A stretch of 16,831 nt of DNA from an uncultured Sediminibacterium sp. (GTDB lineage: Bacteria > Bacteroidota > Bacteroidia > Chitinophagales > Chitinophagaceae): contig CALEST010000118.1 in NCBI GenBank assembly GCA_937907555.1, positions 1 to 16,831 on the forward strand, in the 5' to 3' direction. Made by a program: the position numbers and the translations under genes. The notes beneath the pieces are model-generated. The model did no database searches. It was given only the letters and a program-made list of their open reading frames with translations, and was not told where the DNA came from. Shown here in pieces: positions 7,144 to 14,493 of the stretch. Every line of letters begins with the position of its first letter. Position 1 is the first letter of the stretch.

Positions 7144-7572
7144 ATGCATAAAGTAAGTGATATTCTCAATCGTAAAGGTGCTCAGGTAACTGTTGTTGCT
7201 CCTGATACTACCGTAATTGAAGCCCTACGGGTAATGGCAGAAAAAAACATAGGATCGGTAGTCGTGATGGAGCGTGATCGGTTTCTAGGCATTCTTACAG
7301 AACGTGATTATTCTAGGAAAGTAATTTTGATGGGAAGGCATTCCAGTGATACGCCAGTAAGCGAAATCATGAGTGCAGATTTTCCGTCTATTACTTTAAC
7401 TGATACGGTTGAGCATTGCATGCAGTTGATGAGTTCAAGAAGAATCCGGTATTTGCCTGTAATGCAAAATGATCAGCTTGCAGGAATCATCAGCATGAAC
7501 GATGTTGTGGCAGAGACCATTATCAGTCAGCAGCAAACCATTTCTCAATTAGAGAATTATCTGCAGTCTTAA
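7144..7572 (+). CDS. Small protein with two CBS domains
   Basis: The product is 142 residues and consists almost only of a CBS pair (Bateman module), which binds adenosine-type ligands such as AMP, ATP or SAM in known members. CBS 1 covers about residues 9-62 (VAPDTTVIEALRVMAEKNIG to FLGILTERDYSRKV) and CBS 2 about 73-128 (ITLTDTVEHCMQLMSSRRIR to LAGIISMNDVV). The C-terminus (ETIISQQQTISQLENYLQS) looks like a short amphipathic or coiled-coil helix. No catalytic or membrane domain is attached, so it is probably a stand-alone ligand sensor acting on a partner that cannot be identified here. There is no signal peptide. It is probably the last gene of the map unit. Confidence 0.87.
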   Translation: MHKVSDILNRKGAQVTVVAPDTTVIEALRVMAEKNIGSVVVMERDRFLGILTERDYSRKVILMGRHSSDTPVSEIMSADFPSITLTDTVEHCMQLMSSRRIRYLPVMQNDQLAGIISMNDVVAETIISQQQTISQLENYLQS

Positions 7573-7584
7573 AGCCCCATCCAT

Positions 7585-7602
7585 AAAGGCTAATAGCTTT
7601 TT
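7585..7602 (+). terminator. Weak terminator-like hairpin after the CBS gene
   Basis: AAAG (7585-7588) pairs with CTTT (7597-7600) and, past a bulged G, CT with AG, closing an AAT loop; T-rich bases follow (7598-7602). The stem is short and A/T-rich, so termination here is uncertain, but it is the only candidate between the CBS gene and the protease gene. Confidence 0.25.
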
Positions 7603-7693
7603 AGGCTCTTAAATGACCAATCATCAAAGATTTTGTTAATTCCATTTTGCGTATTAGCAGAATGCATAATTTGTCGTTCACTAAACTACTTGT

Positions 7694-10267
7694 ATGAAAA
7701 AATATGTAATCGGCTCTGCCGTGCTTTTTCTGAGTGTAAGCACTTTGGTAAATGCACAGCAGGTGTCTACCCCTCCCGCTAAACCAGCAACAGCAGATAC
7801 GGCCAAGCCGGCTGCCCCCAAAAAACAAACAGTTGCAGATAAAACAAAAGGCACCAAAAAACTGGAAGGCCTTTTTACACTCTACCAGGATACCACTACC
7901 GGTAGTTTGCAGATGTATATTCGAAAAGACCAATTGGAAAAAGAATTTATTTATCAGAGCCTTTCAATCAGTGATCCAACCACTTTGTTTCTGAATCAGA
8001 GCATGCACAGAAATACAGCTGTGTACAAGATTAAAAAAGCGTTTGATAAATTGGAGTTTTCTGAAGTAAACACGAATTTTTATTATGATCCCAAAAATGC
8101 AGTGAGCAAATCTGCTGAGGTTGATAAGCCAGAAGCTGTTTTCTTTAATGACAAATTCAGCATTGAAGATGAGAATGGATACCTCATTAGTGTGGATGGT
8201 TTGTTTTTAAGTGAGAAGATGGATCCGGTTAAACCTCAGATGGCCCCAAGCCCAATGGCTATGTTCATGTTTAATCTAGGCGGTTTAAATCCTACCAAAT
8301 CAAAATATGCCGACATCCGTTCTTATCCGAACAATACAGATGTAGTGGTGGATTTATCTTATGATAATCCAACTACACTGGCTAGCGGTGGACCTGATGT
8401 TGTTGACCCAAGATATGTTCGTGTAAGAATGCAGCATAGTTTTCTTGAAATGCCTAAGAATGATTTCAGGGCAAGAAGAGACGATCCGCGCGTTGGATAT
8501 TTTATGCAACAGAGAACCAATATGACCAGTGTAAGTACTGTGCCATATAAGGATATGATTAATCGTTGGTTTTTGAAAAAGAAAGATCCAGCTGCTGCTT
8601 TAAGTGAACCGGTTGAACCTATCGTTTTCTGGGTTGAGAATACAACTCCTGTTGAGTACAGACAAATTATAGTGGATGCTGGTTTAAAATGGAATGAAGC
8701 ATTTGAAAAAGCCGGGTTTAAAAACGCAGTTCAAATGAAAATTATGCCGGATGATGCCAAGTGGGATCCCGCAGATATCCGTTACAATGTAATCAGATGG
8801 GTTTCTTCTGCGCAACCTTCATATGGAGCTATCGGACCTAGTTTTGTAAATCCAAGAACAGGACAAATTTTAGGTTCGGACATTACAGTTGAATGGTATT
8901 CTGGTAGTGCAACCCCAATTCAGGATGAATTATTCAACGGGCCTTCCATGCCTCAGTTGATCTTCCCTGGTATGGAACACGAGCACGCATTTAATTGCAA
9001 TATTGGTTCTGAATTAAAAATGCAGTATTCAGCTGGTTTAACAACGCTTGAAACTACCAACGCAAGTCCGGAAGAAATAAAAGCGATGCATGAACAGTTT
9101 TTAATTTATTTGATCATGCATGAAATGGGTCATACCCTTGGATTGAATCATAATATGAAGAGCAGTCAGATGCTTTCTCCTTCAGAAGTACACAATACTG
9201 CTATTACCCGAAAAATTGGATTGATTGGTTCAGTTATGGATTATCCTGCTGTTAATATTTCTTTAGATAGAAGTAAACAAGGAGATTATTATACAACCAA
9301 AGCCGGACCTTATGATATCTGGGCTATTGAATATGGTTACACTCCATTCAATGAAGCGGAAGAAGAAGCAATGTTGACCAAGATTTTGTCTAGAAGCAAT
9401 GATCCAAAATTGGCATTTGGAAATGACGGTGATGATATGCGTGCACCAGGAAAAGCAATTGACCCCAGAGTGAATGTGAATGATATGAGTAGTGACGCCA
9501 TTGCTTATGCAGAAGAGCGTTTTAAACTGGTAAATAATGTAATGGGTAAACTGGTACAGAAATATACAAAACCTGGTCAGTCATTTGCAGAATTAAGATC
9601 CAGATACAGCATGTTGCAAGGACAGCGTAGTGGTCAGATCAATGCTGTGAGCCGCTATATCGGGGGTGTTTATATTGATCGTAGTTTCCCTGAACAGAAT
9701 TCAGGCAACAAACCTTATACGCCTACACCTTATGCTACACAAAAGAAAGCTATGGAAGTGTTGACTAAATATGTGTTTGCTCCGAATGCATTTGAAGCTG
9801 ACACCCAGGTATTCCCTTATCTGCAAATGCAACGTCGCGGATTTAATCAGCCAGGGAATGGAGAAGATTTTAAAGTAACCAGCAACTTCTTAGGTCTGCA
9901 GGTGAATGGTGCATTGGCACATATTTTAAATCCAATCACTTTGCAAAGAATCAATAATACCCGTTTGTATGGAAATGAATACGGAGTTGTAGATGTGATG
10001 GGAGATCTGGTAAAAGGAATATTTGATGCGGATATCAATATCAATGTAAATATGTACCGTAGATACTTGCAAATCAGTTTTGTAAAAGGTGCTGCAAGTT
10101 TAATTGCACCTACCTCAAATTTAGATGAAGTATCTAAATCGGCGGCTTTGTATACTTTGAGAAAATTGAGAACCAAATTGGCTGCTGCGGTTTCTCCTAA
10201 TGAAGATACCAAAGCGCACAGAACACATTTGATTTTCTTACTCGATAAAGCTTTGAAGGCAGACTAA
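7694..10267 (+). CDS. Exported zinc-dependent metalloprotease (DUF5117/DUF4953 family)
   Basis: The product is 857 residues and starts with a signal peptide (MKKYVIGSAVLFLSVSTLVNAQ, likely cut before Gln22) followed by a Pro/Ala/Lys/Thr-rich linker (about 26-48). The DUF5118/DUF5117-type region comes next (GLFTLYQDTTTGSLQMYIRK onward), then the catalytic half with WNEAFEKAGFKNAVQMK, PDDAKWDPADIRYNVIRWV and GPSFVNPRTG. The zinc site is HEMGHTLGLNH (H476, E477, H480, H486), a metzincin HExxHxxGxxH motif, with a Met-turn SVMDY at 513-517. I see no C-terminal sorting domain or membrane anchor, so the mature protein is probably periplasmic or secreted. Substrate is unknown. It stands alone between two terminators. 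Start chosen by the signal peptide. Confidence 0.9.
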   Translation: MKKYVIGSAVLFLSVSTLVNAQQVSTPPAKPATADTAKPAAPKKQTVADKTKGTKKLEGLFTLYQDTTTGSLQMYIRKDQLEKEFIYQSLSISDPTTLFLNQSMHRNTAVYKIKKAFDKLEFSEVNTNFYYDPKNAVSKSAEVDKPEAVFFNDKFSIEDENGYLISVDGLFLSEKMDPVKPQMAPSPMAMFMFNLGGLNPTKSKYADIRSYPNNTDVVVDLSYDNPTTLASGGPDVVDPRYVRVRMQHSFLEMPKNDFRARRDDPRVGYFMQQRTNMTSVSTVPYKDMINRWFLKKKDPAAALSEPVEPIVFWVENTTPVEYRQIIVDAGLKWNEAFEKAGFKNAVQMKIMPDDAKWDPADIRYNVIRWVSSAQPSYGAIGPSFVNPRTGQILGSDITVEWYSGSATPIQDELFNGPSMPQLIFPGMEHEHAFNCNIGSELKMQYSAGLTTLETTNASPEEIKAMHEQFLIYLIMHEMGHTLGLNHNMKSSQMLSPSEVHNTAITRKIGLIGSVMDYPAVNISLDRSKQGDYYTTKAGPYDIWAIEYGYTPFNEAEEEAMLTKILSRSNDPKLAFGNDGDDMRAPGKAIDPRVNVNDMSSDAIAYAEERFKLVNNVMGKLVQKYTKPGQSFAELRSRYSMLQGQRSGQINAVSRYIGGVYIDRSFPEQNSGNKPYTPTPYATQKKAMEVLTKYVFAPNAFEADTQVFPYLQMQRRGFNQPGNGEDFKVTSNFLGLQVNGALAHILNPITLQRINNTRLYGNEYGVVDVMGDLVKGIFDADININVNMYRRYLQISFVKGAASLIAPTSNLDEVSKSAALYTLRKLRTKLAAAVSPNEDTKAHRTHLIFLLDKALKAD

Positions 10268-10286
10268 TACAATTCTTCGTTGAAAT

Positions 10287-10322
10287 AAAAAATCCGCTCT
10301 GGTTTACCGGGGCGGATTTTTT
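10287..10322. terminator. Bidirectional intrinsic terminator
   Basis: A 16-bp arm, AAAAAATCCGCTCTGG (10287-10302), pairs with CCGGGGCGGATTTTTT (10307-10322) around the loop TTTA. On the + strand RNA every position pairs, two of them as U-G; on the - strand these two become A-C mismatches, but the GC core and a U-run remain. It separates the convergent protease gene (+) and the small exported-protein pair (-) and can serve both. Confidence 0.88.
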
Positions 10323-10340
10323 ATTTGTTGATCCTTACAA

Positions 10341-10658
10341 TTAGTGACCTGATTTTTTAATAGGAGATTTCTTTGCTTCCTTATTTTCCTTGTATCGCAT
10401 ATCGGGCGTCCCGTCTGCTTTTCTTGGTCCCGGTGCGTTCGCTTTAAATTTTTCTTTATTGGCCTTGTACCGCATGTCTGGAGATCCGTCAGACTTGCTC
10501 GGGTGTATCACCTGACTGTTTTTACCACCAGGATTAATGTTCTTTTGAAATTGCTGAATTTTTTTAATATCAGCAGGGTTTTGAGTGGATCCCTTTTGTG
10601 AGAAGCTGGTATAAAAGATGCAGGATGCCAGACATCCCAGTAAGATAGATTTTAGCAT
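10341..10658 (-). CDS. Small exported basic protein with two DGxPDMRYKxNKE repeats
   Basis: The product is 105 residues: a signal peptide (MLKSILLGCLASCIFYTSFS, likely cut near Gln21), then a short, very basic, mostly hydrophilic chain. Two copies of a 16-residue unit occur with a 25-residue period: KSDGSPDMRYKANKEK (55-70) and KADGTPDMRYKENKEA (80-95). The mature part lacks Cys and any membrane segment. I start at the ATG at 10658; an in-frame TTG two codons upstream would give a 107-residue form but adds nothing to the signal peptide. It follows the 140-residue gene after 42 bases on the same strand and ends just before the shared terminator. I do not recognise a function; similar PDMRYK-type proteins appear to exist in Bacteroidota. 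Confidence 0.75.
   Translation of the reverse strand: MLKSILLGCLASCIFYTSFSQKGSTQNPADIKKIQQFQKNINPGGKNSQVIHPSKSDGSPDMRYKANKEKFKANAPGPRKADGTPDMRYKENKEAKKSPIKKSGH
10374..10496 (-). repeat. Two-copy coding repeat, 25-codon period
   Basis: Two 48-base segments (10449-10496 and 10374-10421) encode the KxDGxPDMRYKxNKE units. The protein repeat is strong, but third codon positions differ between the copies, so the duplication is old and kept by selection on the protein rather than being a recent DNA duplication. Confidence 0.7.
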
Positions 10659-10700
10659 AATCAATTTGATTGGTTAGGCTGCCAAATTACAAATTCTGCA

Positions 10701-11123
10701 TTAAAATCTTCTGGGATATGTTTGGGCAATCTTCGCTTCTTTTCTTTCTATATTATTGCTGGGACTTTTGTAACCCGGTGACCCTATCCTTTCCGCTGCA
10801 CCTCCAGGTCCTGCTTTGTATTTTGCTTCCGGGTTGGCATTAGAAGTGGTGTTTTGAATAAATTGCATCCTTCTGCGGATGCGATCGAGGTTTTCTTTAT
10901 TTTTTTTAGCTTTTTCTGCGTCGGTTAAGATTGGCTCAGTATTTTTTAGCTTTTTCCCCATTGCCATGGCTTTGGCTCTTTCTGCCCTATTGGCCATTAT
11001 TTGAGCCTCAATGGCTTTTTTCTGTGCCCTCAACGCCCGTTCTACTCTTGGATCGTGCGATTGTGCATTTACTGCTCCGATCAATTGAATCCCTACAATT
11101 AGGCAGGATAAATGGATTTTCAT
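10701..11123 (-). CDS. Small exported, highly charged protein of unknown function
   Basis: The product is 140 residues with a signal peptide (MKIHLSCLIVGIQLIGAVNA, likely cut before Gln21). The mature chain is rich in Lys, Arg, Ala and Glu from about 25 to 90 (VERALRAQKKAIEAQIMANR and onward), predicting long charged helices or a coiled coil, then a Gly/Pro/Ser-rich tail (NPEAKYKAGPGGAAERIGSPGYK) ending in YPRRF. The NPEAKYKAGPG stretch resembles the PDMRYKANKEKFKANAPG stretch of the downstream protein, which suggests that the two are related in function or origin. It is the first gene of a two-gene unit transcribed away from rpsA. No function is assigned. Confidence 0.72.
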   Translation of the reverse strand: MKIHLSCLIVGIQLIGAVNAQSHDPRVERALRAQKKAIEAQIMANRAERAKAMAMGKKLKNTEPILTDAEKAKKNKENLDRIRRRMQFIQNTTSNANPEAKYKAGPGGAAERIGSPGYKSPSNNIERKEAKIAQTYPRRF

Positions 11124-11145
11124 CAGTTTTTACGCTTTGTGGGAA

Positions 11146-11175
11146 CAAATTAGCGAAATATTTATATATATGCAA
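11146..11175 (-). promoter_or_regulatory. Possible Bacteroidota-type promoter for the small exported-protein pair
   Basis: Read on the - strand, TTG (11175-11173) is followed after exactly 19 bases by CTAATTTG (11153-11146), which keeps the TTTG half of the Bacteroidota -7 consensus TAnnTTTG but has TA one base out of register. This would leave a leader of about 15-20 bases before the ATG at 11123. Spacing supports it; the -7 match is partial. Confidence 0.4.
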
Positions 11176-11214
11176 TAGGCAAATGGGAAATAATACCTTT
11201 TAAAGGCTAAAATT

Positions 11215-11229
11215 TAACAATAATTGTTA
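11215..11229. promoter_or_regulatory. Perfect 15-bp dyad overlapping the rpsA -7 box
   Basis: TAACAAT (11215-11221) and ATTGTTA (11223-11229) are exact inverted copies around a central A. The right arm shares its last two bases with the TACCTTTG -7 box. No T-run follows and the dyad lies upstream of the expected transcription start, so a DNA operator is more plausible than an RNA hairpin. A/T-rich 7-bp arms can also arise by chance. Confidence 0.4.
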
Positions 11230-11235
11230 CCTTTG
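11228..11235 (+). promoter_or_regulatory. -7 box of the rpsA promoter
   Basis: TACCTTTG matches the Bacteroidota sigma-A -7 consensus TAnnTTTG at every fixed position and lies 29 bases before the rpsA ATG. The expected -33 TTG (about 11206-11208) is not present, so recognition may rest on the -7 box or on an activator. Transcription would be expected to start around 11240-11243, giving a leader of roughly 25 bases. Confidence 0.6.
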
Positions 11236-11238
11236 CCC

Positions 11239-11259
11239 CCCGATTAAAACCATCGGGTT
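11239..11259 (+). promoter_or_regulatory. Leader hairpins of rpsA
   Basis: CCCGAT (11239-11244) and ATCGGG (11252-11257) form a perfect 6-bp stem with a 7-base loop TAAAACC, ending 7 bases before the start codon. A competing stem pairs AACC (11248-11251) with GGTT (11256-11259) around ATCG; both use 11256-11257, so they exclude each other. If transcription starts after 11239 the first stem loses one or more outer pairs. Confidence 0.4.
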
Positions 11260-11264
11260 ATTGT

Positions 11265-13157
11265 ATGATTTTATTTAATAAACAACTAAACGCAGATGCT
11301 CAGGAGAACGCAGCCGCTTCAGAAGCCGCTAACGTACCTACTGCGACAACAAAAGCACCTGAAGTAGTAGAAACTGCTCACGACGATTTTGACTGGAGTA
11401 TTGACAAGAGAAACGTAAGTCATTATGCTGCAACTGAGCGTGAAAAGTACGACAAGGTATACGACAATACTTTCGTACAAATTGAAGACGGTGAAATCAT
11501 TAAAGGTTTAGTGGTTGCACTTACTAAAACAGATGTTGTTGTAAACATTGGTTTTAAAAGTGATGGCCTTGTTTCTTTGAATGAATTCCGTGATTTACAA
11601 GGTTTGGCTGTAGGCGATGAAGTGGAAGTAATGGTAGTTGAAAAAGAAGACCGTTCCGGTAACCTTCATTTGAGCCGTAAGTCTGCAAGAATTTTCCGTG
11701 CCTGGGAAAGAATTGTGGAAGTTCACAAAACCGGTGAAGTAGTAACAGGTACTGTTACCAGCAAAACAAAAGGTGGATTAATCGTTGATGTATTTGGTAT
11801 GGAAACTTTCTTGCCAGGTTCTCAGATTGACGTGAAGCCTGTAACTGATTACGATCAGTTTGTTGGTAAAACAATGGAATTTAAAGTAGTTAAGATTAAC
11901 GAAACCATTAAGAATGCCGTTGTATCTCACAAAGCATTAATTGAAAGTGATATTGAAGCACAACGTGCTGAAATCATGAGTAAGCTTGAAAAAGGTCAGG
12001 TATTAGAAGGTATTGTTAAGAATATCACTGACTTCGGTGCATTCATGGATTTAGGTGGATTGGATGGTTTACTATACATCACCGATATTTCATGGGGTAG
12101 AATTTCTCACCCTAGCGAAGTGGTGAAAATGGATCAGAAACTACAGGTGGTTGTATTAGACTTTGATGATGACAAGAAGCGTATCAGCTTAGGTCTTAAG
12201 CAATTGACTCCGCATCCATGGGATGTATTACCTGAAGGATTAGCTGAAGGTTCTGTAGTAAAAGGTAAAGTAGTAAATATTGAAGATTACGGTGCGTTCC
12301 TTGAAATTCAGCCTGGTGTTGAAGGATTGGTTCACGTATCTGAAATTACATGGGCTAATACCCCAATTAATGCGAAGGAATTCTTCAAATTAGGTGACGA
12401 GCACGAAGCTAAAGTGGTTACTTTAGATAAAGATGCACGCAAGATGAGCTTGAGCATTAAACAAATGACTCAGGATCCTTGGAACACCATTGAAAACAAA
12501 TATCCTGAAAACAGCAAGCACAAAGGTTTGGTGAAAAACATCACTCCTTACGGTGTATTCGTAGAGTTAGAGCCAGGAATTGGTGGAATGATTCATATCA
12601 GCGACCTAAGCTGGTTGAAGCGTTTCAATCACCCAACTGACTATACCAAAGTTGCTGAACAAATTGACGTTATCATCCTTAGCATTGATAAGGAAAACCG
12701 TAAACTTCAGTTAGGACACAAACAGTTGGAAGAAGATCCCTGGAATTCTCTTGAGGAAACTTTTGCCATCGGTTCTATCCACGAAGGAACAGTTACCCGT
12801 AAAGATGACAAAGGTGCGTTGGTTCAATTACAGTATGGTTTAGAAGGTTTTGCCCCTAACCGTCACCTGAACAAGGAAGATGGTACTCAGGTAAAAGCTG
12901 ATGAAACCGCTCAGTTTGTGGTAATTGAATTTGACCGTAACGAGAAGCGCATCGTTCTTAGCCATGCCCGTATTTGGGAGCAGCATATTGCTGAAGAAAA
13001 AGAAGCTGCTAAGAAAGAAGCTAAAGCTGAATCTGATAACACCAAGAAAGCCGTTAAGAACATCCAGGCTAAAGTAGAAAAAGCTACTTTGGGTGATTTA
13101 GGCGCTTTGGCTGAAATCAAAGCAAAATTGCAGGAAGGAGAGGGTGATAATAAGTAA
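11265..13157 (+). CDS. rpsA: 30S ribosomal protein S1 (bS1), six S1 domains
   Basis: S1 binds mRNA at the small subunit and helps initiation on leaders lacking strong Shine-Dalgarno sites. The product is 630 residues. After an acidic N-terminal extension of about 70 residues, six OB-fold S1 domains follow at roughly 73-142, 155-224, 243-313, 328-400, 415-487 and 501-568; domains 3 to 5 have the classical VKNITDFGAF, VNIEDYGAF and VKNITPYGVF strands. The tail (575-630) is Lys/Ala/Glu-rich and probably helical. Start at the ATG at 11265, just after the leader hairpin; there is no Shine-Dalgarno. The gene is monocistronic, with its own promoter and terminator. Autoregulation is known for E. coli S1 and is only a possibility here. 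Confidence 0.96.
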   Translation: MILFNKQLNADAQENAAASEAANVPTATTKAPEVVETAHDDFDWSIDKRNVSHYAATEREKYDKVYDNTFVQIEDGEIIKGLVVALTKTDVVVNIGFKSDGLVSLNEFRDLQGLAVGDEVEVMVVEKEDRSGNLHLSRKSARIFRAWERIVEVHKTGEVVTGTVTSKTKGGLIVDVFGMETFLPGSQIDVKPVTDYDQFVGKTMEFKVVKINETIKNAVVSHKALIESDIEAQRAEIMSKLEKGQVLEGIVKNITDFGAFMDLGGLDGLLYITDISWGRISHPSEVVKMDQKLQVVVLDFDDDKKRISLGLKQLTPHPWDVLPEGLAEGSVVKGKVVNIEDYGAFLEIQPGVEGLVHVSEITWANTPINAKEFFKLGDEHEAKVVTLDKDARKMSLSIKQMTQDPWNTIENKYPENSKHKGLVKNITPYGVFVELEPGIGGMIHISDLSWLKRFNHPTDYTKVAEQIDVIILSIDKENRKLQLGHKQLEEDPWNSLEETFAIGSIHEGTVTRKDDKGALVQLQYGLEGFAPNRHLNKEDGTQVKADETAQFVVIEFDRNEKRIVLSHARIWEQHIAEEKEAAKKEAKAESDNTKKAVKNIQAKVEKATLGDLGALAEIKAKLQEGEGDNK

Positions 13158-13178
13158 TATCACCTAAAGTTGTAATAC

Positions 13179-13216
13179 AAAAAGGCTGTCCGGTTTAAAC
13201 GCTGGATGGCCTTTTT
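13179..13216 (+). terminator. Intrinsic terminator after rpsA
   Basis: AAAAAGGCTGTCCGG (13179-13193) pairs with CTGGATGGCCTTTTT (13202-13216) over 15 bp, three of them G-U, around an 8-base loop; the U-run forms the end of the 3' arm. It begins 22 bases after the rpsA stop. Confidence 0.85.
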
Positions 13217-13281
13217 AGCTATTAATTAACGGCTACGATCCCAAATTCCAAAAAACCCTTCTTAAATTGCTATTTTATACG

Positions 13282-13289
13282 TAATTTCG
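13282..13289 (+). promoter_or_regulatory. Possible -7 box upstream of bamD
   Basis: TAATTTCG matches TAnnTTTG at five of six fixed positions and ends 9 bases before the bamD ATG, which would give a very short leader. No TTG at the right distance was found. A promoter is expected somewhere in 13217-13298 because a terminator precedes it. Confidence 0.3.
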
Positions 13290-13298
13290 CCAACTTCT

Positions 13299-14105
13299 AT
13301 GGGTAGAATTGTAACTGTTTTATTGCTTACTGTTTTTTTGGGAACCGCTTGTACTACCAAATTTGCCAAGATAATGAAGAGCAAAGACTATGAGTATAAG
13401 TACAAAATGGCGGAGCAGTATTATGCCAACAAAAAGTACCCGGAAGCGCTTAGGCTCTTTGAAGATATTTTCCCTTATTTAAAAGGTTCTCAGAGATATG
13501 AAGACATGTACTACAAGTACGCTTATTCTTATTTCTATATCAAGGATTACCTGAATGCGGAAAATATGTTTAAAAGCTTTGTAGAAAACTTCCCTGCCAG
13601 CACCAGAACACAGGATTGCGAATACATGCGAGCTTACTGCTACTTTAAACAATCGCCCAAGGTTGAACTGGATCAGACAAATACCACCAAAACAATGGGT
13701 TTAATGCAGGCTTTCATTAGTACGCATCCCACGTCTCCAAGGGTAAAGGAAGCTACAGAGATCATTGATTTATGCAGGGAAAAGTTAGAGCGCAAGGAAT
13801 TCTTAAGTGCTGAATTGTATTATAACCTGGGATTTTATAAAGCTGCGGCAATTGCGTTCAGCAATGTGGCAGATAATTTTCCGGATTCTAAAAAATCAGA
13901 CGAATACAAAGTACTCATGATCAAGTCTTACTTTAAGTATGCTGAAATGAGTTATGAAGAAAAACAAAAAGAGCGTTACGAAAAAGTGTTGTCTGAGTGT
14001 AATGAGTTTGCAGAAAGGTTCACAGACAGCAAGTACCTTGAAGAGGTAAACAAGTATAAAACACAAACCCTTAACATACTTAAAAAAACGGGAAAAAATG
14101 AGTAA
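13299..14105 (+). CDS. bamD: Outer membrane assembly lipoprotein BamD
   Basis: BamD is the essential lipoprotein partner of BamA, inserting beta-barrel proteins into the outer membrane from the periplasmic side. The product is 268 residues with a lipoprotein signal peptide ending LGTAC, so Cys18 is the likely acylated residue. The rest is TPR-type helical hairpins: MAEQYYANKKYPEALRLFEDI (about 37-57), YKYAYSYFYIKDYLNAENMF (about 73-92), EYMRAYCYF (about 108-116) and LYYNLGFYKAAAIAFSNVADNFPDS (about 174-198). The SRxxEYKVLMIKSYFKYA region is also typical of the Bacteroidota form. It overlaps the omega-like gene by 8 bases, which implies joint translation. The call rests on family pattern; another TPR lipoprotein is the only realistic alternative. 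Confidence 0.88.
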   Translation: MGRIVTVLLLTVFLGTACTTKFAKIMKSKDYEYKYKMAEQYYANKKYPEALRLFEDIFPYLKGSQRYEDMYYKYAYSYFYIKDYLNAENMFKSFVENFPASTRTQDCEYMRAYCYFKQSPKVELDQTNTTKTMGLMQAFISTHPTSPRVKEATEIIDLCREKLERKEFLSAELYYNLGFYKAAAIAFSNVADNFPDSKKSDEYKVLMIKSYFKYAEMSYEEKQKERYEKVLSECNEFAERFTDSKYLEEVNKYKTQTLNILKKTGKNE

Positions 14106-14442
14106 ACTAAGAAGGCAAATGAGTGCCAATACCGCCAGTGTGGTAGAAACCAAAAGCCTGATCTCCATAAAAGAGAAAACAGGTAATCTGTATGAATCCA
14201 TTGCCATTATTGCAAGAAGAGCCAATCAGATTAATATTTCCCTTCGCGAAGAATTGCATAATAAGCTGGAAGAGTTTGCCAGTCACACAGATAGTCTGGA
14301 AGAAATTCATGAGAATAAGGAGCAGATTGAGATTTCCCGCGCATATGAGAAAATGCCAAATCCTGCAATTCTGGCAACTACAGAATTCATGGAGGGGAAA
14401 GTGTATCACAGAAGAAATTTAGATACCGACCTATTCCGATAA
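14098..14442 (+). CDS. rpoZ: RNA polymerase omega-like subunit, Bacteroidota type
   Basis: The product is 114 residues with no signal peptide. The segment TGNLYESIAIIARRANQINISLREELHNKLEEF matches the conserved helical core of omega (a small subunit that supports folding and assembly of beta-prime), and SLEEIHENKEQIEISRAYEKMPNPAILATTEFMEGKVYHR is the tail usual in Bacteroidota homologs, next to bamD. Similarity to E. coli omega is low, so the assignment rests on the Bacteroidota family and its neighbourhood. Its ATG lies inside the end of bamD (8-base overlap). An intrinsic terminator begins 24 bases after its stop. Confidence 0.82.
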   Translation: MSKLRRQMSANTASVVETKSLISIKEKTGNLYESIAIIARRANQINISLREELHNKLEEFASHTDSLEEIHENKEQIEISRAYEKMPNPAILATTEFMEGKVYHRRNLDTDLFR

Positions 14443-14465
14443 GCTAATTCTTTCTAAAATGATTC

Positions 14466-14493
14466 AAACGACAGTATTTTACTGTCGTTTTTT
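14466..14493 (+). terminator. Intrinsic terminator between the omega-like gene and DUF4835
   Basis: AAACGACAGTA (14466-14476) pairs perfectly over 11 bp with TACTGTCGTTT (14480-14490) around TTT, with the T-run continuing to 14493. It closes the bamD-omega unit. Its presence argues against translation of the DUF4835 gene starting at the in-frame ATG at 14459. Confidence 0.87.

Noticed and set aside
7666..7673. ATAATTTG before the metalloprotease gene as a promoter
   Set aside because: TA is one base out of register and the upstream TTG (7647-7649) is 16 bases away; possible but too weak to list.
9847..10212. Open frame on - inside the metalloprotease gene
   Set aside because: Lies fully within a well-supported gene; no recognisable domain, no independent start signal.
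10659..10664. TTG start two codons upstream for the repeat protein
   Set aside because: The ATG at 10658 gives a complete signal peptide; the TTG adds only two residues.
14107..14409. Open frame on - opposite the omega-like gene
   Set aside because: Shadow of a conserved gene; Cys-rich scattered composition typical of antisense translation.
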